NCBI RefSeq assembly: GCF_001514205.1
Contig: NZ_KQ948778.1
Location: forward strand, 217,178 to 281,177
Reading direction: 5' to 3'
Length of the DNA stretch: 64,000 nt
Source of the DNA: Streptomyces griseoruber
Lineage (GTDB): Bacteria; Actinomycetota; Actinomycetes; Streptomycetales; Streptomycetaceae
Position 1 is the stretch's first letter; each line of letters opens with the position of its first letter. Both the position numbers and the translations under genes were made by a program. Below are positions 1 through 10,445 of this stretch, one piece after another. The notes under the pieces are model-generated. The model had not been told where the DNA came from and did no database searches. It saw only the letters and a list, made by a program, of their open reading frames with translations.

Positions 1-1
1 C

Positions 2-1474
<1,473 letters not shown>

Positions 1475-1556
1475 GCCCCTGAGGGGCCTGTGAGCCCCGG
1501 AGCCGCCGTCGGTCCCCGACCCTCAGTACCGATCGGCGGCGGCTCCGGCACGCAAG

Positions 1557-1593
1557 AGGAGGGCGGCATCCTGTGCGGGGGTGCCGCCCTCTT
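1557..1593 (+). terminator. Hairpin terminator of ppdK
   Basis: GAGGGCGGCA pairs with TGCCGCCCTC around a 13-nt loop, extended by weaker pairs, about 80 bases after the ppdK stop. A second inverted repeat (AGCCGCCG / CGGCGGCT, about 1501-1544) precedes it. There is no U-tract, as is usual in Streptomyces. Confidence 0.75.
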
Positions 1594-1620
1594 GGGTTGC
1601 CGACACCGCTGGTCAGCTGG

Positions 1621-3319
1621 CATCTCCCATTCGACGCCAAGGAAATCCCAAGGTTTTCACGGCTCCTCATCGCCGTGGCGGGCGCGGTCATCGGCTACGC
1701 GGGAGGCTCCCTCGCGGTCTGGGTCTCGGAGCGCTTCGTGATGCGGCTCCGCCAGCACGTCTTCGACCATGTGCAGAAGCTCCCCCCCCTCGCACTTCTT
1801 CCAGCGCCACCGCCAGGGCGATCTGCTCTCCCGGCTGACAGGGGACGTCGAGGCCATCGAACAGATGGCCGTCTCCGGCCTGATCGGCACGGCCTCCGCC
1901 CTCTTCAGCGCCGTCTTCTACGCGGCGGCCGCGTTCTGGCTGCGCTGGGACCTGGCGGCGGCGACCTTCGTGCTGGCCCCGCTGTTCCGGCTGGCGGCCA
2001 AGAAGTTCTCCGCGGGAGTCGGGGCGGTCGCCCGCGAGGGCCGGGTGGCCGACGGCGCGGTCACCTCAGTGGTGGAGGAGTCCCTCGGCAACCTCGTCCT
2101 CACCCAGGCGTACGGCCGTCAGGACGCCGAGCGACGCCGGCTCAGCCAGGAGGCGACGGCATGGTTCCGGGAGGCGGTCCGCTCGGCCCGCCTCAACCAG
2201 GCGTACGGCCAGCTGGTGCAGGTCATCGAGACGGTCTGCGTCCTGGCCGTGATCGGCATCGGGGTCCGGGAGATCTCGGAGGGCCAGATGACACTGGGCC
2301 GGCTCCTGGCGTTCGCCGCCCTCCTCAGCTATCTCTACCCGCCCATCCGCAGCCTCGCCCAGCTGGGCCTGCTGATCACCGCGGCCACGGCCGGCGCGGA
2401 ACGCCTCGTGGAAATCCTCGACACCCGCCCCGCCGTGGCCGACCCCGAGGGACCGGCGAACCACTCCACCGGCCGTCCCGACGGCGTGATCACCCTGGCG
2501 GACGTCTCCTTCCGCTATCCCGGCACGGACCGCCCGGCCCTGGAGAACCTCTCCTTCACGGCGAACCCCGGCGAGCTGGTGGTCATCACCGGCCCGAGCG
2601 GCGCCGGCAAGTCGACGATCTCCAAACTCCTCCTCCGCTTCTACGACCCCGGCTCGGGTGCGATCGCCTTGGACGGCGTCCCCCTGCGCGACTTCCCCCT
2701 GGATCGCCTCCGCGAATACATCGCCCTCCTCCCGCAGGAGACCCTGGTCCTGCACGACACGGTCCGCGCGAACATCGCCTGCGGCCGGCCGGGCGCCAGC
2801 GAACGGGCGATCGTCGACGCGGCCAGGGCGGCCGACGCCCACGACTTCATCACCGCGTTGCCCGAGGGCTACGACACGAAGATCGACCCGGACACGGCCC
2901 GGCTCTCCGGCGGTCAGCTCCAACGCCTCGCCATCGCCCGCGCCGTCCTGCGCGACGCCCCGGTCCTGGTCCTGGACGAACCCACCACCGGCCTCGACGC
3001 CATCGCCATCCGCCGCATCATCGAACCCCTCCGCCGCCTGATGACCGGCCGCACCACCATCATGATCACCCATGACCTCACCCTCACCCCGGATGCCGAC
3101 CGCGTCCTGGTCATCGACCAGGGCCACATCACGGAATCGGGCCGTCACCACGACCTCCTGGCCCTGGGCGGCGTGTACACACGGCTTTACGGCTCCCAGA
3201 ACCCGGACATGACGGCCGAGGCCGGTCTCGGCGGCCCTCCGGAGGCGTACGCGTATGCGGGGCAGGTCGAGGGTGGGGCGTATGGCTGGAGCGAGTACTG
3301 GGCGGGGCCGGTGGCCTGA
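1621..3319 (+). pseudogene. ABC exporter (fused permease/ATPase), 5'-truncated and frameshifted
   Basis: Remnant of a type IV half-transporter with permease and ATPase on one chain. Homology begins abruptly just after the ppdK terminator, with the second membrane helix (RLLIAVAGAVIGYAGG) and a coupling-helix region ending HVFDHVQKLP; the first helix and a normal start are missing. At a run of eight C (about 1782-1789) the frame shifts by one base and resumes as SHFFQRHRQGDLLSRLTGDVE. The rest is intact: three or four more helices, Walker A GPSGAGKS, signature LSGGQ, Walker B VLVLDEPTTGLD and an H-loop (MITHD). The downstream part could be translated from 1769 but would lack two helices. An error in the C run could explain the shift but not the truncation. 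Confidence 0.8.
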
Positions 3320-3452
3320 GCTACGAGGGTGGCTGGAAGTCGATCACCTGATCTGGTGGAGATTGGTGACTGAAGGTTTCGCCTTGTGATTGATCCATTA
3401 CCTTCTGTGATTCCCGGAGGTCGTCGGACTTTCGGCTGCAGGAGGGTGAGGC

Positions 3453-3872
3453 ATGAAGAAGGTATTGGCCGGCGTGATGGCGGCGACGGCGTTCTTGGCG
3501 GGGGCGGGAACGGCCTGGGGGGCGGTGGGCTGGTCAGGCGTCCCTGTGTTGAAGTCCGGAGGTGTTCGCTTCCTCGAAGGCGAGCACCGCTTCAATCCGG
3601 CAGGCCGGAATCACGGGGCCTTCGAGTGGAAGGGCAAGCTGAAGGACGCTGACACAGAGGACGGCCACAACGTCTATCTGCAGGTCCGCGTCGAAGGGCA
3701 TGCCTGGGTGCGCTACAACGGCAAGCAGCGGAAGACGGTTTCCCTGCACCATTCGAACTGGGACGGAGCCCAGCGCTACGCCACCAAGGCGGAGATCAGG
3801 GCTTGTCGTGATCGCGGAAGCCTGCATCCTGACAATTGCTCCCGAAACGCCAAGTTCCTGGCTGATCAGTAA
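3453..3872 (+). CDS. Small secreted protein of unknown function
   Basis: 139 residues, no family recognised. It has a clear Sec signal peptide: positive start MKK, hydrophobic LAGVMAATAFLAGAG, and likely cleavage after AWG-A near residue 23. The mature part is polar and basic, with one Cys pair near the C-terminus (ACRDRGSLHPDNC) that could form a disulfide, and regions rich in aromatic residues and His (HAWVRYNGK, SLHHSNWDG). An AGGAGG-type ribosome site lies 7-8 bases before the ATG. A perfect hairpin follows the stop and separates it from the ABC pair downstream, so co-transcription is doubtful. A small secreted lectin-like or inhibitor-like protein is possible but unproven. Confidence 0.75.
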   Translation: MKKVLAGVMAATAFLAGAGTAWGAVGWSGVPVLKSGGVRFLEGEHRFNPAGRNHGAFEWKGKLKDADTEDGHNVYLQVRVEGHAWVRYNGKQRKTVSLHHSNWDGAQRYATKAEIRACRDRGSLHPDNCSRNAKFLADQ

Positions 3873-3887
3873 GCAGTCTGCGCCCAG

Positions 3888-3911
3888 AGCCCAGATGCCC
3901 GCATCTGGGCT
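3888..3911 (+). terminator. Perfect 10-bp hairpin after the secreted protein gene
   Basis: AGCCCAGATG and CATCTGGGCT pair perfectly around a 4-base loop (CCCG), 15 bases after the stop codon, followed by a pyrimidine-rich stretch (CCTTCTCGTC). The position fits a terminator or attenuator between the secreted-protein gene and the ABC operon. Confidence 0.75.
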
Positions 3912-3953
3912 CCTTCTCGTCATAGGGGAGCCATCATCAACACGTCAGAAGTC

Positions 3954-4622
3954 TTGTCCGCCCAGGGCGTTGATCTTTTCTACGGTGAGACGCCTGCCGT
4001 CAGGAACGCCCAAATCACGTTGCGTCGTGGCGAAGTTGCGGCGATCACCGGGCAGAGCGGATCTGGAAAGTCCTCCTTGCTCTACTGCCTTGCAGGTGTC
4101 CTTCCTGTGGCGCGCGGTGAAGTCCGCTTCGAGGGGCGCGCCCTCGGTGTCCTTGACGATGACGAGCTCAGCGCGCTGCGTCGTGAACGCTTTGGGTTTG
4201 TCTTCCAGTACGGCGAGCTGCTTCCTGAGCTGACCGTTGAAGAGAACGCTGCCCTGCCGCTCCGCCTGGCTGGGCAGCGAAAAGCGGAGGCACTGACTGC
4301 CGCGGGGGAGGTGCTGGGTCGGCTGGGTCTCGCCGACCTGCGGCAGCGCCGCCCCTCCCAAGTGTCCGGAGGACAAAACCAACGCGTGGCGGTCGCAAGG
4401 GCGTTGGTTCATCAGCCAGCGGTGGTTTTTGCCGATGAGCCAACAGGATCGCTCGACAGCGTCAACGCCACTGCCGTACTTGAGGAATTTCTGTCCCTGG
4501 CGCGCTCCCAAGGAACGGCGGTGGTGCTTGTCACGCACGATGCTCAAGTAGCAGCCCGTGCTGACAGCCAGTACGCGATGCGTGACGGTATCCTCTCGGC
4601 CGTGCCAGGGGAGTCGCCGTGA
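3954..4622 (+). CDS. ABC transporter ATPase, LolD/MacB type
   Basis: About 222 residues. ATPase partner of the FtsX-like permease encoded next, a MacB/LolD/BceA-type system that moves or senses lipophilic molecules or peptides at the membrane rather than importing nutrients. It has Walker A GQSGSGKSS, Q-loop FVFQYGELLPELTVEEN, signature VSGGQNQR, Walker B VVFADEPTGSLD and H-loop VLVTHD. The start is uncertain: the first usual codon in frame is TTG at 3954, but the best ribosome site (AGGGGAG, 3924-3930) lies just before ATC codons at 3933 and 3936. The stop overlaps the next start as GTGA, implying coupled translation. GC is slightly lower than in neighbouring core genes. Confidence 0.9.
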   Translation: MSAQGVDLFYGETPAVRNAQITLRRGEVAAITGQSGSGKSSLLYCLAGVLPVARGEVRFEGRALGVLDDDELSALRRERFGFVFQYGELLPELTVEENAALPLRLAGQRKAEALTAAGEVLGRLGLADLRQRRPSQVSGGQNQRVAVARALVHQPAVVFADEPTGSLDSVNATAVLEEFLSLARSQGTAVVLVTHDAQVAARADSQYAMRDGILSAVPGESP

Positions 4623-6913
4623 AGGAACTTCTGCTGGGCCTCCGGCTGTTGTGGGGTGGTGGACGGGGTAGCCGAGTGCGCTTCTTCCTCATGGCAGGGG
4701 GGAGTGCGGTCGGGGTGTGTTGCCTTGCCATGGTGCTGGCGATTCCCGGGATCCTGGCGGCACAGGATGGACGCAAGGCTGCACGTGAGGCGGATTGCCT
4801 CCTCAACGCTCAGCGAGTATGTGTGGGAGCCGAGAGAGCCCCTCTTGAACTTGAGCTGACGGATCCGTATGGTTCCCGGCCCATGACCCGCGTTTTCCAC
4901 GCGCCGGGCACCACCCCCATCGATCCGCCGCCCGGATTGAAACAACTTCCTTCGCCTGGCGAGATGTTTGTGTCGCCAAAACTGCATGAGGCGCTGAAGA
5001 AGGAACCGGGCCTCGCTCAGCTCGTGCCGGGCCGGGAACGGGGGCTCATCCGTGCTCATGGGTTGGCTCACCCCGACGAGCTGTATGCCTACATCGGTGT
5101 GGCGCGGGACCAGCTCAAGGGTGGGCGTCCCGTCACGTCATACGGGAGGCCCTACACAGACGACGAAACGGTTGAGCCCTCGACGCTGGACATCGTCCGA
5201 TTCACCCTTGCGGGCGTTGTGCTGCTTCCGTTGGCTGTCTATCTGTCCGTGTGCGCACGGTTGTCAGCTGCCTCGCGAGCCCGCCGACTCGCCGCCCTGC
5301 GGCTCGTCGGGTTGAGTAAAAAGGGTGTCCAGCGCGTCAATGCGGCCGAGACGGTTGCCGCGGCCCTGCTTGGAGCACTAGTTGGCCTCGGGAGCTATGC
5401 ATCGGCCAACCAACTCATCTCCCGTATCGGCCTTCCAGGTTTCCGGTGGTATCCGTCCGACGGGTCGTTGGCCGTTTCCGCCACCCTGGTCTGCCTGATC
5501 GGTTGCCCAGCACTTGCTTGGTTCGCGGGTGCGTTCGGGGCCAGAAAGGCTGCATCGAACCCACTGGCCGTGAGGCGCACTGGGGTGGAGAAGCCGCCAG
5601 TCAAGTGGGGCCTTCTACCGCTCCTCCCAGGGCTGGGCATCGTCACCGGGTACTGCGTGGCGGGTGCGACAGGGCATGCGCCCCGGGACACGCCACTTTC
5701 ATCGATCTTGATGCCCCTTGCGGTCGTGCTGGTGGGAATCGGCCTCGTGTTGTCGCTCCCGATTCTTTCCCGGAGCCTGGCCCGGAGTGTGGCACACACC
5801 AGCCGCTCGCTGCCCGTCGGGCTCGCCATGAGGCGCAACGAGGTAGAGCCGGGTGGAGTCCTGCGGGTTGCAACGGGACTGGTGCTATTGGTCTACGCGG
5901 CGTCGCTGGCGCAGGGTGTACTGATCGAGCTGGATCAGGTTTCCAAGAACACCTCGCCAGTTCAGTCGTATGGGCTGCCTTTGGACGGCATCACTCAGGA
6001 GCGGCAGAAGGCCTTCGAGGCGGTGGAAGGTGTCCGCGGGCACGGGATGTACGCGCACTCTTGGTCGAACTCCGAAGTCGAATTTCCGCCCGTGATCTAC
6101 GCGATGGTTGCCACATGTAGTCAGCTTCGCGGGATCGTTCCCGATATCGGACGTTGCCCGGAAGGGCGGCCTTTCCGAGTGACGAACCCTCGGGAGACGT
6201 ACAACCAGGACAGCAGACCCGGTGCAGACTTTCCGTTCCACTTGAGAAACGCGGCCGGCGAACTGCTCGTGAGAACCGTGCGGGTACCGAAGGAGCAGGT
6301 TGGCTTCCGTGATGAAGCGGGAATTTCGCCACTGAGTAGCGGCGATGTGGTTGTTCCTCCGACCTTCCTGCCTGAAGGGTTCCGACCTGAAGGAGCCACT
6401 CTCATTCTGGCCGGCAGTTCAGCTCCCGATTCCGTCCGATCGGTTCTGGACGGTATCGGCGGGGTCGATCCGACTGCCAAGGTCGACACGCCTGGCGTTG
6501 TGGTGACCGCCCTCCAGCAGATCACCGTGGTCAAGACGATCCTTGCCATGGGGATGATCCTTGGTCTGGTCATCGGTGTGGCCGCTTACGTCGTTGCCGC
6601 TGCTGACCGGGCAGTCGAGCGTCGACCGCAGGTCACGGCCCTCGCCCTGCTCGGCGCTCGGACACGAACCTTGCGGGCTGTCCAAGTGGTTCAGGTTGTG
6701 GTGCCGTTGACGGTCGGGCTTGTGCTTGCCGTGCTGGCTGGCAAAGCGGCCGAATCGAGCTATCTCGTTTCTGGTGGGGGCGCGATTTTCTGGGACGCAG
6801 CAGGCGTGCCATTGCTGTTGGCTTGTGCTCTCGGGGCCGTGGTGATTGCCGCCCTCGGGTCCCTGCCGCTGATTGGCCGGCGTATCGACCCTGAGCTGAT
6901 CCGACGGGACTGA
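4619..6913 (+). CDS. FtsX-like ABC permease
   Basis: 764 residues; integral membrane partner of the upstream ATPase. It has an N-terminal helix near residues 20-42, a large outward domain, a helix cluster around 195-330, further helices near 340-440, a second outward domain, and a final helix block around 640-755. This duplicated FtsX architecture is typical of Streptomyces ABC systems for antimicrobial peptides or lipid-like substrates. GTG start at 4619 overlaps the ATPase stop by 4 bases. The outward domain contains Cys residues (DCLLNAQRVC, ATCSQLRGIVPDIGRCPEG) that may form disulfides. No dedicated regulator is adjacent. Substrate unknown. Confidence 0.88.
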   Translation: MKELLLGLRLLWGGGRGSRVRFFLMAGGSAVGVCCLAMVLAIPGILAAQDGRKAAREADCLLNAQRVCVGAERAPLELELTDPYGSRPMTRVFHAPGTTPIDPPPGLKQLPSPGEMFVSPKLHEALKKEPGLAQLVPGRERGLIRAHGLAHPDELYAYIGVARDQLKGGRPVTSYGRPYTDDETVEPSTLDIVRFTLAGVVLLPLAVYLSVCARLSAASRARRLAALRLVGLSKKGVQRVNAAETVAAALLGALVGLGSYASANQLISRIGLPGFRWYPSDGSLAVSATLVCLIGCPALAWFAGAFGARKAASNPLAVRRTGVEKPPVKWGLLPLLPGLGIVTGYCVAGATGHAPRDTPLSSILMPLAVVLVGIGLVLSLPILSRSLARSVAHTSRSLPVGLAMRRNEVEPGGVLRVATGLVLLVYAASLAQGVLIELDQVSKNTSPVQSYGLPLDGITQERQKAFEAVEGVRGHGMYAHSWSNSEVEFPPVIYAMVATCSQLRGIVPDIGRCPEGRPFRVTNPRETYNQDSRPGADFPFHLRNAAGELLVRTVRVPKEQVGFRDEAGISPLSSGDVVVPPTFLPEGFRPEGATLILAGSSAPDSVRSVLDGIGGVDPTAKVDTPGVVVTALQQITVVKTILAMGMILGLVIGVAAYVVAAADRAVERRPQVTALALLGARTRTLRAVQVVQVVVPLTVGLVLAVLAGKAAESSYLVSGGGAIFWDAAGVPLLLACALGAVVIAALGSLPLIGRRIDPELIRRD

Positions 6914-6936
6914 CAGAGGAAGGTGCCGGAAGGCGG

Positions 6937-6970
6937 AGGGGCGGCGCTCCGGGGAGTGCCGCCCCTTCCT
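6937..6970 (+). terminator. Hairpin terminator after the ABC/FtsX operon
   Basis: GGGGCGGCGCTC pairs with GAGTGCCGCCCC (one mismatch) around a short loop, about 25 bases after the permease stop, followed by TTCCTGCG. Confidence 0.7.
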
Positions 6971-7013
6971 GCGTGTGGGGTCCAAGGGCTCGTGCGGGTC
7001 GCCGGTTTACGCT

Positions 7014-7658
7014 GTCGCGGAGTCAACCGACCGGGAAGCGTACTTTGTGGAGACGCTCGGCACCGAGGACGCGGTGTTGGTGGGGGCTCGGGAGGCGGGG
7101 CGGGGGAGTTCGATGGCGCAGGCTGAAGTGGGTCCCAGTCGGGGGCTGTTGCCAGCGATGTTGTCTGGGATGGTCGGGGCGCGGCGGGTGTTGGAGTTCG
7201 GGGTGTTGGCCGGGCACGGCACCGTCTGGCCGGCCCGGGCCTTGGGGGGGGCGGGGGCGGGTGACTTCTTTCGAGATCGAGGAGCGCAACGCCGGTATCG
7301 CCCGGGGCAATCTGGAGAGGGCCGGGGTCGGAGCGTGGGGCGATGTCGTCGTGGGGCCCGCGGCGGAGTCGGCGTGGCGGTTCGTCGAGGAGGGGGGGAG
7401 CAGCCGTACGACTTCGTGTTCATCGATGCTGACAAACCCGGCAATCCCGAGTATCTGAAGGCCTCCCTCGCGCTCACCCGGGTCGGGAGTGTGATCATCA
7501 TCGACAATGTCGTGCGCGATGGGGCCGTCGTCGGTGCCGGGAGCGCCGATGAGTGGGTGCGGGCGTGCGGACGTGCTCGACGGCATCGCTCGGGACGAGC
7601 GGCTGGAGGCGACCGCGTTGCAGATGGTGGGGGTGAAGGGGTGCGGCGGGTGGGCTGA
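7014..7658 (+). pseudogene. O-methyltransferase (class I SAM-dependent), multiply frameshifted
   Basis: Three frames must be joined to recover a family-type protein. The first gives LGTEDAVLVGAREAG and ARRVLEFGVLAGHGT (SAM-binding motif I). After a G-rich run near 7244-7260 a second gives VTSFEIEERNAGIARGNLER. After another G run near 7393-7400 the first resumes as PYDFVFIDADKPGNPEYL (metal/catechol motif) and VIIIDNVVRDGAVV. Near 7565 a third shift gives DGIARDERLEATALQMVGVKG. The intact family (CCoAOMT-like, O-methyltransferase 3) is about 220 residues and transfers a methyl group from SAM to small catechol-like acceptors. No convincing start remains. G-run errors could cause some shifts, but three make decay more likely. 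Confidence 0.8.
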
Positions 7659-7708
7659 GGGGCGCTTCTGTGGTGGGTCCGGCGCCGTCGGGGTGCCGGA
7701 CCAGGGTG

Positions 7709-9565
7709 TCACCTTCCCGCGTGGCCCGGGGCGTACTCCTCGGCGTAGCGCTGGGCGAAGTCGTCCGGCATGGGGGTGGTGTCCAGGTAGAACCACTCGG
7801 CGGTGGGGCCGGGGGTGGGGGTGGTGGGCGGGCGGCCGGGGTCGGGGGGTGTGGCGCGGGCGGTTTCCGGTGGGGGTGGGCGCCAGTCCTGTTCGGGTGG
7901 CAGCGGCCGATCGGGGTCCGGGTGCGGGTGTCGGGGCGGTGGGGCGAGGTCGGGTGCCGGGGGTGGGGGAGACGTCGTGCCCGGCAGCAGGAGTTCCACG
8001 CGCAGGCCCTTGCCCCGCTGCTGGGTGGTGAACTGTTCCACCTGGCTGCGGCAGGCGTGGTCGAGGTGGGTGACGCCGGTCAGGTCGAGGCGGATACGGG
8101 GTCTGCCGGACTGGGCGGCGGACTCCAGGGCCTCGATGACCTGGGGGAGGCGCAGAAAGGTCGCGTTGCCGGCCATGACCACCTTCGCCGTGTCCTCCTC
8201 CAGGTGCTGGCGGATGACTGTCTGCGACATACGGATCGCCGCCAGGACGATGCCCGCCGCCAGGCCGATCAGGACGCCTTCGAGGAGGGCCGTCGCCACG
8301 ATCACCACTGTGGTGACCGTCATGACCGCGAACTCGCCCCGGTCCTGCCGCCACATCTTCGGGAACTCCTCGGGCGCGAAGAGCTTCCAGCCGCTGTGGA
8401 TGAGGACGCCGGCCAGGACCGAGATCGGGATCAGGGCCAGGACCTGGGGGAGGAGGAGGGCGAAGGCCAGCAGCCACAGGCCGTGGAGGGTGCGCGAGAG
8501 GCGGGTCTTCGCGCCCGCCTGGACGTTCGCCGAGCTGCGGGCGACCACCGCTGTGACGGGGAGGGCGCCGAGGAGGCCCGCGACGGTGTTGCCGGCGCCC
8601 TGGGCGATCAGCTCGGGGTTGTAGCGGGTGCGCGGGCCGTCGTGCATACGGTCCACCGCGGCGGCCGTGAACAGGGACTCGGCGGAGGCGATCACCGTGA
8701 AGGTGAGGATCGCCGTGATGATCCCGGCGTCCGCGAGCCCCGCGAACTGCTCGGGGCCCGGTACGTCCACCGAGGCCAGCAGGTTGCCGACCTGGAGTGT
8801 CCTGATCCCGACGCCGGGGATCGCGGCGACCGCGATGCCGATGCCTACGGCCACCAGGGCCGCCGGAATCCTCTTGACCGGGCCGGGTGCCTTCTTCCAC
8901 AGGATGCTCAGGACGACGGTGACCACGCCCAGGCCCGCCGCGATCAGCGCCTGCGGGTCGGCGAACGTGTCCGCCAGCAGCCCGGGGATCCCGGCCATGT
9001 TCTCGATGGGTGTGCCGGGCGCCTTCGCGTCCATCGCCGGGTAGGCCTGGCTGAACATCAGCGGCAGACCGATGCCGGCCAGCATGCCCTGCACCACCGC
9101 CAGCGAGATCGCCTGGAAGAAGCGGCCCAGTTTCACCAGGCCCAGGACGATCTGGAGGAGGCCGGAGAAGAGGACGATCACGCCCAGCATCGCCACGCCG
9201 TGCTCCAGCACCGTCTCCGCGACCAGTGCCGCGAGACCGGCGGCCGGTCCGCTCACCTGGAGCGTGCTGCCGCGTGCCGCGCCCACCACCAGACCGCCGA
9301 TGACACCCGAGATGATGCCCAGCTCGGCGGGGACCCCGGAGGCCACGGCCACCCCGATGCAGAGGGGGAGCGCGACCAGGAAGACGACCAGGGACGCGGT
9401 GATCTCCGTGGCCAGGTCGGGTTTCGGGCCCTTGGCCAGGTCGGGTTTCGGGTCCTTCGCCGCCGACGGCGCCCGCGCCGTGTCCGCCGTACGGTCCCTC
9501 GGGGCGAGGGCCCGGGTGTCCCGGTCCCTCGCCCCCCGCGTCCTCGTGGCGTGCGCGCCGCTCAT
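7709..9565 (-). CDS. SulP-family anion transporter with C-terminal STAS domain
   Basis: 618 residues. Membrane anion carrier of the SulP/SLC26 family. After a polar N-terminus with a duplicated DLAKGPKPDLA segment, the helical core begins at ITASLVVFLVALPLCIGVA. The hallmark GPAAGLAALVAETV and many Gly/Ala-rich helices follow, then a STAS domain (VMAGNATFLRLPQVIEAL, IRLDLTGVTHLDHAC) and a Pro-rich tail. Its start overlaps the stop of the carbonic anhydrase gene as ATGA, so the two are translationally coupled. With that partner the likeliest cargo is bicarbonate (BicA-like), though sulfate cannot be excluded. The start at 9565 is chosen from this overlap; an upstream extension of the frame only shadows the anhydrase gene. 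Confidence 0.92.
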   Translation of the reverse strand: MSGAHATRTRGARDRDTRALAPRDRTADTARAPSAAKDPKPDLAKGPKPDLATEITASLVVFLVALPLCIGVAVASGVPAELGIISGVIGGLVVGAARGSTLQVSGPAAGLAALVAETVLEHGVAMLGVIVLFSGLLQIVLGLVKLGRFFQAISLAVVQGMLAGIGLPLMFSQAYPAMDAKAPGTPIENMAGIPGLLADTFADPQALIAAGLGVVTVVLSILWKKAPGPVKRIPAALVAVGIGIAVAAIPGVGIRTLQVGNLLASVDVPGPEQFAGLADAGIITAILTFTVIASAESLFTAAAVDRMHDGPRTRYNPELIAQGAGNTVAGLLGALPVTAVVARSSANVQAGAKTRLSRTLHGLWLLAFALLLPQVLALIPISVLAGVLIHSGWKLFAPEEFPKMWRQDRGEFAVMTVTTVVIVATALLEGVLIGLAAGIVLAAIRMSQTVIRQHLEEDTAKVVMAGNATFLRLPQVIEALESAAQSGRPRIRLDLTGVTHLDHACRSQVEQFTTQQRGKGLRVELLLPGTTSPPPPAPDLAPPPRHPHPDPDRPLPPEQDWRPPPPETARATPPDPGRPPTTPTPGPTAEWFYLDTTPMPDDFAQRYAEEYAPGHAGR

Positions 9566-10167
9566 GCCGCGTGCACCCGGAACAGACCGTCCTCGTCCAG
9601 CTCGTGCACCCGGCCGGTGTCCACCTCGTAGTACCAGCCGTGCAGCCGCAGCCGGCCACGGTCCAGCCGTCGGCGCGCTGCCGGGTAACTCCGCAGTGCG
9701 GCGAGCTGGTTGACGACGTTCAGCTTCGCCACGTCCGGCAGCCGCGGATCCTCCGTGACGCCGTCCAGGGCGGGGGCCAGCCGGGGGCGGGCCAGTTGCA
9801 GCCAGGCGTCCACACCCGGCAGCGCGGACAGGTCGTCGCCCGACTTGATCGCGCCCATCGCACCGCAGTGGGAGTGGCCGCACACCACGATGTCCTGAAC
9901 GCCGAGCACCTCCAGCGCGTACTCGATGGTGGCGGCCTCGCCCGAGGCGCCCTTCCCGCCGTGCGGCGGAACGATGTTTCCCGCGTTTCGCAGCTCGAAT
10001 ATCTCACCGGGTCGCGCGCCCGTTATCAGGGCTGGAATTACCCGTGAGTCGGAGCAGGTGATGAACAATGCCTCGGGGTATTGACCTTCGGCCAGCCGCC
10101 GGTATTCGCCGCTTTCGAAGTCGACCCGCCGTTGGAACGAGCGGGCGCGGTCCAGCAGTGCCTTCAT
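9562..10167 (-). CDS. Beta-class carbonic anhydrase
   Basis: 201 residues. Cytosolic zinc enzyme interconverting CO2 and bicarbonate. Zinc and catalytic motifs are visible: CSDSR near residue 38 (Cys ligand with the Asp-Arg dyad) and CGHSHCGAMGAI near 100 (His and Cys ligands). Length and spacing match bacterial beta-CAs. The ribosome site GGAGGG precedes the ATG. It is first in a two-gene operon with the SulP transporter, which overlaps it by 4 bases, suggesting that transport and hydration are matched, for carboxylation reactions or pH balance. Confidence 0.95.
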   Translation of the reverse strand: MKALLDRARSFQRRVDFESGEYRRLAEGQYPEALFITCSDSRVIPALITGARPGEIFELRNAGNIVPPHGGKGASGEAATIEYALEVLGVQDIVVCGHSHCGAMGAIKSGDDLSALPGVDAWLQLARPRLAPALDGVTEDPRLPDVAKLNVVNQLAALRSYPAARRRLDRGRLRLHGWYYEVDTGRVHELDEDGLFRVHAA

Positions 10168-10445
10168 GATTCCCTCCGGTGCTTCCGTCCCAGGTGAGAG
10201 CCAGTTCGGAGCTGGTCGTCATGGGGGTACGACCAGGTCTCCACCACCGTAGAGGGGCCTGTGCCAGGCGAAGGTTAGAGGAACACTAAACCGCCGACAA
10301 GAATGGGACAGATTTCGTCCCGCGCAGTTCCCGACTGAGCCGCTGCTCACATTCTCCGGATGGATACGGCGTTTTATCGGTCGCTCTTGTAGCGTGACCT
10401 GTCCACGGAACACGCGAATTCGGTTCACGGGAGAGACGGGAACGC

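Noticed and set aside
2066..3151. Long antisense frames opposite GC-rich genes (here, opposite the ABC exporter)
   Set aside because: Typical shadow of third-position GC bias; no domains and no ribosome site.
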